Shown: positions 1 to 9,701, counted from the first letter of the stretch. The stretch is 64,000 bases of DNA from an uncultured Reyranella sp. (GCF_945957355.1 NZ_CAMFKM010000002.1:124001-188000); one strand, 5' to 3'. The notes: generated from the letters alone by a model not told the origin. Numbers and translations: made by a program.

Positions 1-509
1 AACGCGTAGAGGATGAGGCCGAGCCAGCCCGCGATCGCCGTGAGACCGGTGAACACGACGAAGCGCGCCTCGAAGCGCAGTGCCCGCAGCGCGATGAACA
101 GGAACACGTAGAGGAGTGTCGGCACCTTCAGATAGAAGACTGCCGGCTGGGCATACTTGTAATGGAACGAGTAGATCAGTCCCATCAGCAGGAGCATGTC
201 GGCGACCACCGACAGGTAGAGCATCCAGGTCCGCAGCAGGTGCGCATAGGCAAGCCCGAGGCGCACCAGGCAGAAGGCGCCGTAGATCACCAGCACGTCG
301 AACTCGAAGGAATAGTCCTCCTGCACCACGCCGCCGGGCATCGAGCTCGTTTCGTAGACCGTGGCGACCAGCACCACGATGACGAGCTGCACCCAGCCGA
401 TCAGGATCTCGCTCTGCTCCTGCTGGCGTGCGATCGCCAGGCGCACGCGCTCGGGGAGCTGGGCCGTATCGCCGCTGCCGAACAACCAGTCGCGCAGGCG
501 GCGCAGCAT
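1..509 (-). CDS. N-terminal membrane part of an adenylate/guanylate cyclase-like protein (3' end outside window)
   Basis: Only the first 169 codons are in the window; the gene runs off the left edge. It starts at ATG 509, which overlaps the TGA of the upstream methyltransferase gene (ATGA), so the two are translationally coupled. The protein has a basic N-terminus, then about five hydrophobic segments near residues 35-52, 72-90, 97-114, 124-141 and 150-168. The stretch RQQEQSEILIGWVQL resembles the N-terminal membrane region of alphaproteobacterial class III cyclases. The catalytic domain is not visible, so the cyclase call is an inference from that N-terminal signature alone; another membrane-anchored output domain is possible. 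Confidence 0.5.
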   Translation of the reverse strand, partial: MLRRLRDWLFGSGDTAQLPERVRLAIARQQEQSEILIGWVQLVIVVLVATVYETSSMPGGVVQEDYSFEFDVLVIYGAFCLVRLGLAYAHLLRTWMLYLSVVADMLLLMGLIYSFHYKYAQPAVFYLKVPTLLYVFLFIALRALRFEARFVVFTGLTAIAGWLGLILYA

Positions 510-1345
510 CAGCGCTTTTCCAGCCAGAGGCTGGCGGGCAGCGCGTCCGGCGGCCGCGGCAGTCGGGAGATCACGGAGGCGGCCAGCCGGTCGGCCATGC
601 GCCGCTCCGCCCAGACGCTGGAGAAGAGCGGCGTGAAGGCGCCGCTCGAGAGCAGCGGCACCACGCCCTGCTGCTCGTTGTAGGCGCGCCAGCCCCAGAT
701 CGCGGGATAGTCGAACGGCAGGAAGATGTCGTGGATGTGAACCAGCGCGCCGGCCGGCAGGCGCGGCAGGACGCGGTTCAACAGGATGTCGACATCGCTG
801 CCCGGCATCAGGATGTGGCTGGAATCGATGAACAGGACGTCGCCCTGCACGAGGCCGTCGAAGACCTTGTCCGGCGCCGCCTGCAGCGTCGACGACTTCA
901 CGCGCACGCCCGGCAGGTCGGCGATGTCGGCGCGCGGTGCCGGGTCGATGGCCAGGATCTCGCCGACACCGCCCAGTGCCTTCGACAGGACGCGCGTCGA
1001 GTGGCCGGAGCCGACCTCGATGATGCGGCGCGGCTTGCGCTCCCGCACCAGCGCATAGGCGACGGCGGCATCGAGCGACGGAAACCACGACTGCTCGAAC
1101 ATCGCCTTGCAGCTCTCGAGTGCCGCGGCCTGGGCATCGACGGCATCAAGCACGGCGGCGAACCGGTCGGCATGCTCCTCGAACAGGCGCTCGATCGCGG
1201 GATAGGGCGGCTGCGCACCCGGCGGCGGCAGCAGCGGCGCATAGCGGTGCGGGATGAACCAGCCGCGCGGCTTCAGGCCGAGCACGGTCGGCAAGCCCAG
1301 GGCGAACCGCCGCCAGCGGCCGCGCAAGGTGGACGTGGCACTCAT
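509..1345 (-). CDS. Class I SAM-dependent methyltransferase
   Basis: This 278-residue soluble protein has a Rossmann-type SAM-binding motif, RRIIEVGSGHSTRVL, at about residues 106-120, followed by an acidic ribose-binding position in LAIDPAP near residue 133. LFIDSSH near residue 171 matches the Methyltransf_24-like families found with sugar or polyketide loci. The N-terminal 90 residues are unlike the core and may bind the substrate. The substrate cannot be read from the sequence. The gene is coupled by ATGA overlap to the cyclase-like gene downstream and lies 10 bp from the metallohydrolase gene upstream, so all three may be one operon. Confidence 0.8.
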   Translation of the reverse strand: MSATSTLRGRWRRFALGLPTVLGLKPRGWFIPHRYAPLLPPPGAQPPYPAIERLFEEHADRFAAVLDAVDAQAAALESCKAMFEQSWFPSLDAAVAYALVRERKPRRIIEVGSGHSTRVLSKALGGVGEILAIDPAPRADIADLPGVRVKSSTLQAAPDKVFDGLVQGDVLFIDSSHILMPGSDVDILLNRVLPRLPAGALVHIHDIFLPFDYPAIWGWRAYNEQQGVVPLLSSGAFTPLFSSVWAERRMADRLAASVISRLPRPPDALPASLWLEKR

Positions 1346-1355
1346 CGGGTCATAC

Positions 1356-2204
1356 TCACGGCGTGAGGGTCAGGCCTTCGTGGGCGACCAGGGCGCGCGG
1401 CAATCCGTTCGCCGCGATACCCGGGCGCGCGGCCGCCGCGGCCCGCGCCACGCCGTCCATGAAGGCATCGTCATGGCTGGGATCGTGATGGAAGATGGCG
1501 AGTGTCCCCACCCCGGCCGCATCGGCGACCCGCACACCCTCCTGCCAGGTCGAATGGCCCCAGCCGCGATAGCGCGCATATTCCTCGTCGGTGTAGCTCG
1601 AATCGTAGATCATCACGTCCGCGCCGCGGCAAAGCTCGACGATCCTTTCGTCGCGATGGCCCTCGCGATGCTCGGTGTCGGTGATGTAGCAGATCGACTT
1701 GCCGAGATGGTCGATGCGGTAGCCGGTGGCGCCGTTGGGATGGTTGAGCGGTACCGTTCGTACCGCGACCGCGCCGCACGACAGGCCATCGCCGGCCTTG
1801 AACTCCCTGAATTCGACGCGGGCCTGGAAGACGTCGAGAGACACCGGATAGAGCGGCGCCTGCATCAGGTGCCCGACGACTTTCTTCAGCGTGTACGGGG
1901 CCTCGAGGTGGCCGGCCCACATGCGCACCGAGTTGCGATGATCGAACAGCGGCGCAAAGAAGGTGAGTCCGGAGATGTGGTCCAGGTGGGTGTGGGTGAA
2001 ATAGATGTCGATGTCGTGCGGCGCCTGGCGCGCGAGTTCGACGCCCAGCGTGCGAATACCCGTGCCGGCATCGAAGAGCAGCCGGCGGCCCCCGGCGGTG
2101 ACTTCCAGGCATGAGGTGTTGCCGCCATAGCGCGCATATTCTGCACCCGGGCACGAGATGGATCCCCGCACGCCCCAGAATCGGACTTTAAGACCGTCGA
2201 CCAC
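1356..2204 (-). CDS. MBL-fold metallohydrolase
   Basis: The protein has 282 residues and a GTG start at 2204, preceded by a purine-rich GGGAAGGG stretch. It has a metallo-beta-lactamase fold: FWGVRGSISCPG opens the domain, YGGNTSCLEV is typical of the subgroup near RNase Z and PhnP, and THTHLDHISGL (about residues 70-80) is the zinc-binding HxHxDH motif. Later His and Asp residues (DTEHREGH, HHDPSHDD) fit the remaining metal ligands. This subgroup includes phosphodiesterases and phosphorylase-like hydrolases, so a nucleotide or phosphonate ester hydrolase is plausible, but the substrate is unknown. It is divergent from hspQ. Confidence 0.8.
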   Translation of the reverse strand: MVDGLKVRFWGVRGSISCPGAEYARYGGNTSCLEVTAGGRRLLFDAGTGIRTLGVELARQAPHDIDIYFTHTHLDHISGLTFFAPLFDHRNSVRMWAGHLEAPYTLKKVVGHLMQAPLYPVSLDVFQARVEFREFKAGDGLSCGAVAVRTVPLNHPNGATGYRIDHLGKSICYITDTEHREGHRDERIVELCRGADVMIYDSSYTDEEYARYRGWGHSTWQEGVRVADAAGVGTLAIFHHDPSHDDAFMDGVARAAAAARPGIAANGLPRALVAHEGLTLTP

Positions 2205-2402
2205 AAACCCTTCCCGGCAACTGTGCCGCCAGAGTCCACAGGCGGGTGCGTCCCGTCAACCGATGCCGGACGCCCTGCCGTTCTGGCCATGTTCTTGCGT
2301 AGGGATCCGGGCGGCTGTTTTTCACGTATTCTTGCAGTCGGCGGTCGAATCCGGCGTCCCGACTGCGTTGCCTACCGGCCTGTTCGGAGCAATACTTTGC
2401 CT

Positions 2403-2774
2403 ATGGAACCCATCAATCAGGCTTCTACCCCGGCGCTGGCCGCGCCGCCCCTGCGTTGCGCCAAGTTCGCCATCGGCCAGGTGGTGAAGCACCGTATCTA
2501 TCCGTTTCGCGGCGTGATCTTCGACGTCGATCCGGTGTTCGCGAACACTGAGGAATGGCTGTCGTCGATCCCCGAAGAGATGCGGCCGCGTCGGGACCAA
2601 CCCTTCTACCATCTGCTCGCCGAGAACGCGCAGACCACCTACGTGGCCTACGTCTCCGAGCAGAACCTGCTGGCCGACGATACCGGCAAGCCGGTGTCGC
2701 ATCCGCAGGTGCCGCAGTTCTTCAAGGAACTGAAGCGCGGCCACTACGTCTCGCGCGAGCGCGCGCTGCACTAG
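2403..2774 (+). CDS. hspQ: Heat shock protein HspQ / YccV-like hemimethylated-DNA-binding protein
   Basis: The 123-residue protein starts at ATG 2403. KFAIGQVVKHRIYPFRGVIFDVD near residues 21-43 begins the YccV/HspQ fold, and FYHLLAENAQTTYVAYVSEQNL is its conserved core. In E. coli, HspQ stimulates Lon and binds hemimethylated oriC DNA. A longer reading frame from 2223 exists, but its extra residues do not resemble the family and lie over the divergent promoter region. The stop at 2774 abuts the stop of the convergent amidase gene with no spacer, so the two transcripts must overlap. Confidence 0.85.
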   Translation: MEPINQASTPALAAPPLRCAKFAIGQVVKHRIYPFRGVIFDVDPVFANTEEWLSSIPEEMRPRRDQPFYHLLAENAQTTYVAYVSEQNLLADDTGKPVSHPQVPQFFKELKRGHYVSRERALH

Positions 2775-3437
2775 TCAGCGCAGCGCCTCGGCGATCTGAT
2801 CGACGGTGGCGGTCCAGCCGACGATCGCGCCTTGCGCGCGGATCATGTCGAGCGCGGCCTTCTTGAATTCCGGGAAATAGCTTTCGGTCGCGTCCTCGGC
2901 CAGCAGGCATTCGAAGCCGCGGTCGTTGGCCTCGCGCATGGTCGTCTGGACGCAGACCTCCGTGGTGACGCCGGCGAGCACCAGATGCGTGATCCCGCGC
3001 TCGGCCAGGATGTCGCCGAGCGGCGTTGCGTAGAAGGCTCCCTTGCCCGGCTTGTCGAGGACGATCTCACCAGGCTTCGCCGCCAGCTCGGGCACGATGT
3101 CGGCCCCCGGTTCGCCGGCGATCAGGATGCGGCCCATTGTGCCGGGATCGCCGATGCGCATCGACGGCTTGCCGCGCAGCCGCTTGGCCGGCGGGCAATC
3201 CGACAGGTCGGGCTTGTGGCATTCGCGCGTATGGATGATGGGCAGGTCGGCGCCGCGGAAGGCCTCGAGCAGCCTGCCGACCGTCGGCACGATGGCCGAG
3301 AGCAGCCTGACGTCGTTTCCCAGGGTCGCGCCGAAACCGCCGGGCTCGATGAAGTCGCGCTGCATGTCGATCACGATCAGCGCCAGACGCGCAGGATCGA
3401 AGCTGAAGTCGAACGGCTGGGCGGCGATGGTTTTCAC
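2775..3437 (-). CDS. Isochorismatase-fold cysteine hydrolase (second paralogue of the operon)
   Basis: The 220-residue protein is read from GTG 3437, which has GAGGGG seven bases upstream. A TTG at 3452 would overlap the ATPase stop and is less well placed. The cysteine hydrolase triad is visible as Asp24 ([10 protein letters not shown]), Lys129 (LDKPGKGAF) and Cys162 (VTTEVCVQ). [19 protein letters not shown] is typical of amidases in the biuret, triuret and ureidoacrylate group rather than of true isochorismatases. It is the last gene of an operon with a BMP-type ABC importer and a closer biuret-hydrolase homologue, so it may take the next intermediate or a related imported amide. The exact substrate is inferred, not shown. 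Confidence 0.8.
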   Translation of the reverse strand: MKTIAAQPFDFSFDPARLALIVIDMQRDFIEPGGFGATLGNDVRLLSAIVPTVGRLLEAFRGADLPIIHTRECHKPDLSDCPPAKRLRGKPSMRIGDPGTMGRILIAGEPGADIVPELAAKPGEIVLDKPGKGAFYATPLGDILAERGITHLVLAGVTTEVCVQTTMREANDRGFECLLAEDATESYFPEFKKAALDMIRAQGAIVGWTATVDQIAEALR

Positions 3438-3448
3438 GGGCGTACCCC

Positions 3449-4957
3449 TCAATGCCCGGCCATGGCGCGGCCGATGGCGCCGATGTCGGCCGCGGCCGAA
3501 TCCGTCTGCAGCGCGAGCTTGCCGTCGAACATGACGACGATGCGGTCGGAGAGCTGCAGGATCTCGTCGAGGTCTTCGCTGACCAGCAGCACGGCGGCGC
3601 CGCGGTTGCGCGCCTGGACGATGCGCGCGCGAATTTCGGCGACGGCGGCGAAGTCGAGGCCGAAGCAGGGATTGGCCACGATCAACAGATCGCCCTCGCT
3701 CGACAGTTCGCGCGCCAGCACCGCGCGCTGCACGTTGCCGCCCGACAGGCCGCGGATGGCGGCATCCGGCCCCGGCGTCTTCACCTTGTAGGCCTCAATC
3801 AGCTTTCGCGCCGTCTCGCGCATCGGGCCGCGCTTGAGCCAGATGCCGTTCGACGAGGAAGGCGGCTGATCGAAGGAGCGCAGCGCGATGTTCTCGGCCA
3901 CTGACATGTCGGCGACGCAGGCATTGCGCAGCGGCTCCTCCGGCAGGCAGGCGATCCTGTGACGGACCATCTCGGGTCGCGTCGCGGTGTAGACCTCGCC
4001 GTGCACCAGCATCTTGCCCGCTTCGGCATCACGCTGGCCGGCCAGCGTTTCCACGAGTTCGCGCTGGCCGTTGCCCGACACGCCGGCGACGCCGACGATC
4101 TCGCCGGCGCGGATCTCCAGCGCCAACTCTTCGACCGCGAGTTGGCCGACATTGTCGGCGACCGACAGCCCCTCCAGTTTCAACACCGCCTTGCCCGGCG
4201 CACGGGTCTCGCGCTCCACCACGGTGCGCGTCTCGCGCCGGCCGACCATCATCTCGGCCATCATGTCGTTGTCGAGTTCGCTCGTCGGCCTGGTGCCGAT
4301 GAGCTGGCCGCGGCGCAGCACCGTGACGGCATCGCAATAGGTATTCACCTCGCGGAACTTGTGCGTGATGGTGACGATGGTGATCAACTTGTCGTCGGTC
4401 AGCTTCTTGAGCGTGGTCAGCACCTCGTCGGCCTCGTCCGGCGTCAGCACCGAGGTCGGCTCGTCGAGGATCAGCAGGTTGCGCTTCAGGTAGAGCTGGC
4501 GAAGGATCTCGCCCTTCTGCTTCTGGCCGGCGGCGAGGTCGGCGACGGCCACGTCGACCGGCACGGTGAACGGCGTCGTCTCGAAGAAGGCGTTGAGTGC
4601 CTTCCGCTCCGCCACCCAGTCGATCACCGCCGGCAGGTTGCCGCGCGACAGCACGAAGTTCTCCAGCACCGTCATGTTCGGCACCAGCGTGAAGTGCTGG
4701 TAGACCATGCCCAGTCCCAGCTCGTGCGCCTGGCGCGGATGGGCGATCTCGACCTCGCGTCCGTTCAGCAGGATCTGGCCCTGGTCGGCGGCGTAGTAGC
4801 CCATGGCGCATTTCACCAGGGTGCTCTTGCCCGCGCCGTTCTCGCCCAGCAGCGCATGGAAGGCGCCAGCCTCGATCTTCACGGAGACGTCGTCGAGTGC
4901 GGCCATCGCGCCGAAGCGCTTGGTGAAGCCGATCAGCTCGAGGGACGGCGCGGTCAC
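3449..4957 (-). CDS. ABC importer ATPase with two nucleotide-binding domains (nucleoside/BMP-type)
   Basis: The 502-residue protein starts at GTG 4957, overlapping the upstream TGA (GTGA). It is the sugar/nucleoside-class double ATPase. The first domain has intact Walker A (GENGAGKST), [10 protein letters not shown] and Walker [10 protein letters not shown]. The second has a degenerate Walker A (GVSGNGQRE), signature [14 protein letters not shown] and a weak Walker B ([12 protein letters not shown]), as is usual for this family where the second site is non-catalytic. It should energise the two permeases encoded upstream. Its position between two amidase genes suggests uptake of an amide or ureide substrate. 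Confidence 0.9.
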   Translation of the reverse strand: MTAPSLELIGFTKRFGAMAALDDVSVKIEAGAFHALLGENGAGKSTLVKCAMGYYAADQGQILLNGREVEIAHPRQAHELGLGMVYQHFTLVPNMTVLENFVLSRGNLPAVIDWVAERKALNAFFETTPFTVPVDVAVADLAAGQKQKGEILRQLYLKRNLLILDEPTSVLTPDEADEVLTTLKKLTDDKLITIVTITHKFREVNTYCDAVTVLRRGQLIGTRPTSELDNDMMAEMMVGRRETRTVVERETRAPGKAVLKLEGLSVADNVGQLAVEELALEIRAGEIVGVAGVSGNGQRELVETLAGQRDAEAGKMLVHGEVYTATRPEMVRHRIACLPEEPLRNACVADMSVAENIALRSFDQPPSSSNGIWLKRGPMRETARKLIEAYKVKTPGPDAAIRGLSGGNVQRAVLARELSSEGDLLIVANPCFGLDFAAVAEIRARIVQARNRGAAVLLVSEDLDEILQLSDRIVVMFDGKLALQTDSAAADIGAIGRAMAGH

Positions 4958-5637
4958 GCCAGCGCCTTCAGGACCGCGGCCGAGTTCGCGACGGCGCCGA
5001 ACACGCCGCCCTGCATCTCGACCATTTTTAGCGCGGCGGCATGATTGCCGGGATCGGTGGCGCCGGTGCAGTCCTCCAGGATCAGGCATTCGAAGCCGCG
5101 ATCGTTGGCTTCGCGCATCGTGGTGTGGACGCACACGTCGGTCGTGATGCCGGTCAGCACCAGATTGTCGATGCCGCGCGTGCGCAGCATCAGCTCGAGG
5201 TCGGTGGCGCAGAACGAACCCTTGCCCGGCTTGTCGATGATCGGCTCGCCGGTGATCGGCGCGAGGTCGGGAATGATCTCCCAGCCCGGCTCGCCGCGCA
5301 CCAGGATGCGCCCGCAGGGGCCTGGGTCGCCGATGCCGGCGCCGATCTGCCGGGATCGCCAGCGCTTGTTGGCCGGCAGGTCGGAGAGATCGGGGCGATG
5401 GCCCTCGCGGGTATGGATCACGGTCCAGCCGGCCTTGCGCGCGGCAGCGAGCAGTTTCCTGATCGGCTCGATGGGCGCGCGCGTCAGCGACAGGTCGTAG
5501 CCCATCTTGTCGACATAGCCGCCGACGCCGCAGAAATCGGTCTGCATGTCGATGATGACCAGCGCGGTGTTGTCGGCCCGCAGGTCGCCGTTCCACGGCC
5601 AGGCATAGGGTCGGGAGTCGATGTGGGTCTTGGTCAT
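4954..5637 (-). CDS. biuH: Biuret hydrolase-like cysteine amidohydrolase
   Basis: The 227-residue protein starts at ATG 5637 with GGAG six bases upstream. It belongs to the isochorismatase-like cysteine hydrolases and, from recall, resembles Rhizobium biuret hydrolase BiuH along its whole length, for example [19 protein letters not shown] and [18 protein letters not shown]. Asp30, Lys136 and Cys169 ([10 protein letters not shown]) fit the catalytic triad. The family hydrolyses biuret to allophanate and ammonia, or triuret in TrtA relatives. It sits inside an ABC importer operon, as expected if the imported compound is its substrate. No allophanate hydrolase gene is in view. The choice between biuret, triuret and another ureide is unresolved, so the gene symbol is provisional. 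Confidence 0.75.
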   Translation of the reverse strand: MTKTHIDSRPYAWPWNGDLRADNTALVIIDMQTDFCGVGGYVDKMGYDLSLTRAPIEPIRKLLAAARKAGWTVIHTREGHRPDLSDLPANKRWRSRQIGAGIGDPGPCGRILVRGEPGWEIIPDLAPITGEPIIDKPGKGSFCATDLELMLRTRGIDNLVLTGITTDVCVHTTMREANDRGFECLILEDCTGATDPGNHAAALKMVEMQGGVFGAVANSAAVLKALA

Positions 5638-5645
5638 GACGGCTC

Positions 5646-6572
5646 CTACTTGACCGCGCCCAGTTCGGCCGGCGCACCGCGTAGGCTGCGCGCCGGCGAG
5701 CAGGTGGCGATCATCAGGGCAAGGGTGAGGACGTAGGGTGCGGCGCTGAACAGGTAGTAGCCCTGGGTCACGCCGACCGATTGCAACGCCGGGCTGATTG
5801 CGCCGGCGGCGCCGAATAGCAACGAGGCCCACAGGCAGCGGATCGGGTCCCAGCGCGCGAAGATCACCAGCGCCACGGCCATCAGGCCCTGGCCGCTCGA
5901 CAGGCCCTCGTTCCAGCTTCCGGGATAGTAGAGCGACAGGAAGGCGCCGCCGATACCCGCGAAGGCACCGCCGACTGCGGTCGCCAGCAGGCGCACCCGG
6001 CCGACCGAGGCGCCGATCGCCAGGGCCGCATCGACGCTTTCCCCCGCGAGGCGCACGATCAGGCCCCAGCGCGTGTTCTTCAGCGCCCAGGCGAGCGCGA
6101 AGGCCAGCACGATGCCGACGATGAACAGCGGATTGACCTGCAGCGCCTGCTGTACCTGCGGGATGCTGCTCCAGCCGCCGAGGTCGAGTGCGCCGAGGTT
6201 GGGCGCCTTGGGCTGGATGTAGGGCTTGCCCAGGAAGAAGGCGAGGCCGGTGCCGAACAGCATCAGGCCGATGCCGGTCGCTATGTCGTTGACCTTGGGC
6301 AGCTGGCAGAGGGCGGCGTGCAGGGCGCCCAGCATCAGGCCGACGCCGGCCGCCACCAGCACGCCGAGCCACGGCGAACCGCTCAGCAGAGCCGTGCCAT
6401 AGGCGCTCATCGCGCCCATCATCAGGGTGCCTTCGAGGCCGAGGTTGATGCGGCCGCTGCGCTCGGTGAGGCACTCGCCGAGGCTCACGAAGATGAAGGG
6501 GGTGCTGACGCGTATGGCGCCGGCCAGCATGGCCAGCGGCACACCCCAGAGACCGATGTCGCTGCCGTCCAT
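5646..6572 (-). CDS. ABC transporter permease, BPD_transp_2 family (second permease)
   Basis: This 308-residue, very hydrophobic protein starts at ATG 6572, two bases after the upstream permease stop. The conserved loop [20 protein letters not shown] near residues 33-52 is the hallmark of the nucleoside-type permeases that pair with BMP-family binding lipoproteins (like YufQ/NupQ). About eight to ten membrane spans are predicted by eye. It is the second permease of the transporter, and both permeases face the double ATPase encoded downstream. Confidence 0.9.
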   Translation of the reverse strand: MDGSDIGLWGVPLAMLAGAIRVSTPFIFVSLGECLTERSGRINLGLEGTLMMGAMSAYGTALLSGSPWLGVLVAAGVGLMLGALHAALCQLPKVNDIATGIGLMLFGTGLAFFLGKPYIQPKAPNLGALDLGGWSSIPQVQQALQVNPLFIVGIVLAFALAWALKNTRWGLIVRLAGESVDAALAIGASVGRVRLLATAVGGAFAGIGGAFLSLYYPGSWNEGLSSGQGLMAVALVIFARWDPIRCLWASLLFGAAGAISPALQSVGVTQGYYLFSAAPYVLTLALMIATCSPARSLRGAPAELGAVK

Positions 6573-6574
6573 GT

Positions 6575-7642
6575 TCAGCGTCCCTCCACCGCCCGCAAGC
6601 GCCACAGCCAGGCCCACGAGCGGCCGTACAGGGTTTCGCTCGCCAGGATGCAGACGAAGATGATGCCCTGCAGGACGACCACCGCTGCGTCCGGCAGGTC
6701 GAGCCGGCGCTGGAGAAGCCCGCCGCTGGCACCGATGCCGCCCAGCAGGATGGCGACGGGAATAATCGCCAGCGGATGATGGCGGGCCAGGAACGAGACC
6801 AGGATGCCGGTGAAGCCGTAGCCGACGGCCAGCGAGGCATTGGCCTTGCCGTGCACCGCCGCCACCTCGACCATCCCGGCGAGACCCGCCGCCGCGCCGC
6901 CGGCGGCACAGGCCACCAGCACGTAGCGGCCGACGTTCAGGCCCATCATGCGCGCGGTCTTCGGGTTGCCGCCGATCACCTGCATGGCGAAGCCGAAGGT
7001 GGTGAAGCGCTGCACGACATAGCAGAGCAGGCAGGCCACGATGCCGAAGGCGAGCCCCCAATGGACGTCGCTGCCGCCGATCGTGCCCAGCATGTTGGCG
7101 TCGCCGATCGGCGGGGTCGACGGCTTGTTGAGGCTCGTCGGATCGCGCAGCGGGCCCTCGACGAAGTGGTTCATCAGGGCGATGGCGATGTAGGTGAGGA
7201 GCAGGCTGGAGATCGTCTCGTTGACGCCGCGATACTGCCGAAGCCCGCCGGCGAGTGCGATCCAGGCACCGCCCACGATCATGGCCGCGGCCGCCATGGT
7301 GAGATGCACAACCAGCGGTCCAGAGGCGGACACGGCAACGCCGGCCGCCGCAGCCGCGACGCCGCCCAGGACCAGCGCGCCCTCGTTGCCGATGATGATC
7401 AGGCCGAGCCGCGCCGGCAGCGCCGTGCACAGCGCCGTCAGGATCAGGGGTGCCGCGCGCGTCAGTGTGTTCTGGAAGGAGAACCAGCTGCCGAACGCGC
7501 CCTGGTACATCAGCGCGTAGGCCTCGAACGGATCGACGCCGGCATAGAGGATCAGCAGCAGGCCGAAGATCACCGCCGACGCCAGCAGGGCCAGCGCCGA
7601 GACGGCGATGCGTTCGAGGGCGGTGCCGATACCCGTACTCAC
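6575..7642 (-). CDS. ABC transporter permease, BPD_transp_2 family (first permease)
   Basis: The 355-residue membrane protein is read from GTG 7642 (reading [17 protein letters not shown]), 26 bp after the binding-protein stop. The conserved cytoplasmic loop [17 protein letters not shown] and the coupling segment [17 protein letters not shown] identify the larger permease of the nucleoside/BMP-type importers (like YufP/NupP). Strong matches to the family continue to the C-terminus. A longer open frame upstream overlaps the binding-protein gene and is not credible. It works with the permease at 5646-6572 as the heterodimeric channel. Confidence 0.9.
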   Translation of the reverse strand: MSTGIGTALERIAVSALALLASAVIFGLLLILYAGVDPFEAYALMYQGAFGSWFSFQNTLTRAAPLILTALCTALPARLGLIIIGNEGALVLGGVAAAAAGVAVSASGPLVVHLTMAAAAMIVGGAWIALAGGLRQYRGVNETISSLLLTYIAIALMNHFVEGPLRDPTSLNKPSTPPIGDANMLGTIGGSDVHWGLAFGIVACLLCYVVQRFTTFGFAMQVIGGNPKTARMMGLNVGRYVLVACAAGGAAAGLAGMVEVAAVHGKANASLAVGYGFTGILVSFLARHHPLAIIPVAILLGGIGASGGLLQRRLDLPDAAVVVLQGIIFVCILASETLYGRSWAWLWRLRAVEGR

Positions 7643-7668
7643 AACTGGGCCCTGGTCCGCGGCGCGGC

Positions 7669-8781
7669 TTAGGACGTCGCGCCGAGAACGCCTTCGACCA
7701 GGTAGTTCATGCCCTCGAGCACGGGCTCGGTCTGGGTGTAGGTCGTGCCGCCGGCGATGACGGTGTTGCCCTTGTTGTCCTTCAGCGGGCCCTTGAAGAT
7801 CGCGAAGCTGCCGTCGACAATGCCCTTGCGGGCTTCCTCGACCTTGGCCTTCGCCGCGTCCGATACGGCGGGACCGAAGGGCGAGTTCTTGACGTAGCCT
7901 TCCTTGAGGCCGCCGCGCACGAAGTTGCCCGGTACGCCGCCCTTCTTCATCGTCTCGACGAAGTCGACGTAGATCTTTTCCCACTGCCACTCGGCGCCGG
8001 TGAGGTAGCCCTTGGGCGCGAGCTTCGCCTGATTGGTGTGATAGCCGCAGGTGTAGATGCCGGCGCGCTCGGCGGTCTCGATCACGACCTTCGGGCTGTC
8101 GACATGGCAGGTCACGACGTCGACGCCCTGCGCGATCATCGAGTTGGTGGCCTCGGCTTCCTTGACCGGCAGCGACCAGTCGCCGGTGAAGATCACCTGG
8201 CAGGTGACCTTCGGATTCACCGAACGCGCGCCCAGGGTGAAGGCGTTGATGTTGCGCAGGACCTGGGGGATCGGCTTGGCGGCCACGAAGCCGATCTTGC
8301 CGCTCTTGGTGGTCGAACCGGCGACGATTCCGCTGAGATACTGCGCCTCGTCGATGTAGCCGAAGTAGCTGCCGGTGTTCATCGGGTTCTTGGCCTTGTT
8401 CCACAGGCCGCCGCAGTGCCGGAACTGGATCTTCGGATACTTCGCCGCCATGCGCAGCATGTGCGGGTCGAAGTAGCCGAACGAGGTCGGGAACAGGAGC
8501 GTGGCGCCGTCCATGTTGATCATGCTCTCCATCGATTTCTCGACGGCGACGGTTTCCGGCACCTTCTCTTCCTCGACGACCTTCACGCCGGCCATCTTCT
8601 TCAGGACGGCCGCGCCCTCGGCATGGGCCTGGTTGTAGCCGTAGTCGTCACGCGGCCCGACATAGATGAAGCCGACCACCAGCGGCTTCTGCGCCTGGGC
8701 GCCGCCTGCGAGACCGAGAACGGCCGCGCCCGCCGCGCTGCCCAGAAGTGCCCGTCGGCCGATATTGAACTTGTCGATCAT
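7669..8781 (-). CDS. BMP-family ABC transporter substrate-binding protein with Tat-like signal
   Basis: The protein has 370 residues, with ATG 8781 preceded by GGGGGA. Residues 1-30 (NIGRRALLGSAAGAAVLG, then AQA) look like a twin-arginine signal with a cleavage site near AQAQ. The mature part begins KPLVVGFIYVGPRDDYGYNQ, the pattern of the PnrA/BMP family of periplasmic binding proteins, which bind nucleosides, purines or related small ureides. It is the first gene of the operon and so probably the most abundant product. Co-transcription with biuH-like amidases suggests the ligand is an amide or ureide such as biuret, but this is an inference from context. Confidence 0.88.
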   Translation of the reverse strand: MIDKFNIGRRALLGSAAGAAVLGLAGGAQAQKPLVVGFIYVGPRDDYGYNQAHAEGAAVLKKMAGVKVVEEEKVPETVAVEKSMESMINMDGATLLFPTSFGYFDPHMLRMAAKYPKIQFRHCGGLWNKAKNPMNTGSYFGYIDEAQYLSGIVAGSTTKSGKIGFVAAKPIPQVLRNINAFTLGARSVNPKVTCQVIFTGDWSLPVKEAEATNSMIAQGVDVVTCHVDSPKVVIETAERAGIYTCGYHTNQAKLAPKGYLTGAEWQWEKIYVDFVETMKKGGVPGNFVRGGLKEGYVKNSPFGPAVSDAAKAKVEEARKGIVDGSFAIFKGPLKDNKGNTVIAGGTTYTQTEPVLEGMNYLVEGVLGATS

Positions 8782-8906
8782 CGAACGTCCCCCTCGATCG
8801 CGTGTCCGGCCGTCGCGGCCCGAAGGGGAAACAGCAAGCGGTGTGCCACGCCTCGGAGGCCGCAAATGCAGGCGAATCCGCGAGAAACGGCCAGTTCGAC
8901 CGCTCG

Positions 8907-8989
8907 AATTGTATGCAATTTCACCGAATTGCATTCTTTTTGTGCATGGATGAGTGCAATTCCTGCTTTGGCATCCATCTTGTATGCAA
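8907..8989. promoter_or_regulatory. Probable GntR operator cluster in the divergent promoter
   Basis: Three related palindromic sites lie between the importer operon and its divergent regulator. One is AATTGTATGCAATT at 8907-8920, a perfect 5-bp inverted repeat with a TATG centre. Another is the pair GAATTGCA 8926-8933 and TGCAATTC 8955-8962. The third is TTGTATGCAA at 8980-8989, identical in ten bases to the first site and 71 bp from it. FCD-type GntR regulators often bind TTGTATACAA-like sequences, so these are credible autoregulatory and operon operators. The last copy covers the ATG at 8984, which argues that translation of the regulator starts at 8996. Confidence 0.6.
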
Positions 8990-8995
8990 AGCGGC

Positions 8996-9655
8996 ATGCG
9001 CACCGACACCAACCCGACCCTGGCCGACAAACTCGCCGCGGCGATCGCCGACGGCATCCTCAACGGCCGGTTGCCGCCCGGCGAACGCCTCGATGAGGTG
9101 GGCCTGGCCGAACAGCATGGCGTGTCGCGCACGCCGGTCCGCGAGGCGCTGCGCCAGCTGGCGATGAGCGGCCTGATCGACATGCGCCCGCGCAAGGGCG
9201 CGATCGTGTCCAAGGCGACGCCTGAGGAGATCGAGAGCCTGTTCGTGGCCATGGCCGAGATGGAAGCGACCTGTGCCCGGCTGGCGGCCATGAGCATGAC
9301 CCCGATCGAACGGCGGCGCCTGCAGGCGCGGCACGAAGCGATGGTCGCGCTCGCCGCGGCGGGCGAGACCGAGGCCTATTCGGATGCGAACGTCGCTTTC
9401 CACTCGGCGATCTATACCGGCGCTCACAATGCGCCGCTGGCCGAATATGCGATGAACCTGCGGCGCCGGGTCGGGCCCTACCGCCGCGCCCAGTTCCGCG
9501 TCGACGGCCGCCTGCTGCGCTCCAACCAGGAACACGACGCCGTCGTTCGCGCCATCGTCTCCGGCGACGCCGCCGGCGCCCACGCCGCCATGATCCACCA
9601 CGTCAGCCTGGTCGAGGACGCCTTCGAAGCCTTCGCCGCGATCAACGCGGCTTAG
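8996..9655 (+). CDS. GntR-family transcriptional regulator, FCD (FadR-like) subfamily
   Basis: The 219-residue protein starts at ATG 8996. Upstream in-frame ATGs at 8954 and 8984 would add non-conserved residues over operator sequences. The winged helix is clear: ADKLAAAIADGILNGRLPPG, then LAEQHGVSRTPVREALRQLA near residues 35-54. The C-terminal FCD ligand-binding domain follows, with the helices AEMEATCARLAA and FHSAIYTGAHN and the His-containing HDAVVRAI and HHVSLVEDAF that bind metal or carboxylate effectors. It is divergent from the importer/amidase operon and very probably controls it, with the transported compound or a breakdown product as effector. Confidence 0.88.
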   Translation: MRTDTNPTLADKLAAAIADGILNGRLPPGERLDEVGLAEQHGVSRTPVREALRQLAMSGLIDMRPRKGAIVSKATPEEIESLFVAMAEMEATCARLAAMSMTPIERRRLQARHEAMVALAAAGETEAYSDANVAFHSAIYTGAHNAPLAEYAMNLRRRVGPYRRAQFRVDGRLLRSNQEHDAVVRAIVSGDAAGAHAAMIHHVSLVEDAFEAFAAINAA

Positions 9656-9701
9656 AGGCTTTCTGGGCGGGGTTGCATCAGCAGATCCCTCCAACACGCG
9701 G

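Noticed and set aside
2223..2402. Longer HspQ starting at 2223
   Set aside because: The added 60 residues lack any similarity to HspQ and overlap the divergent promoter region.
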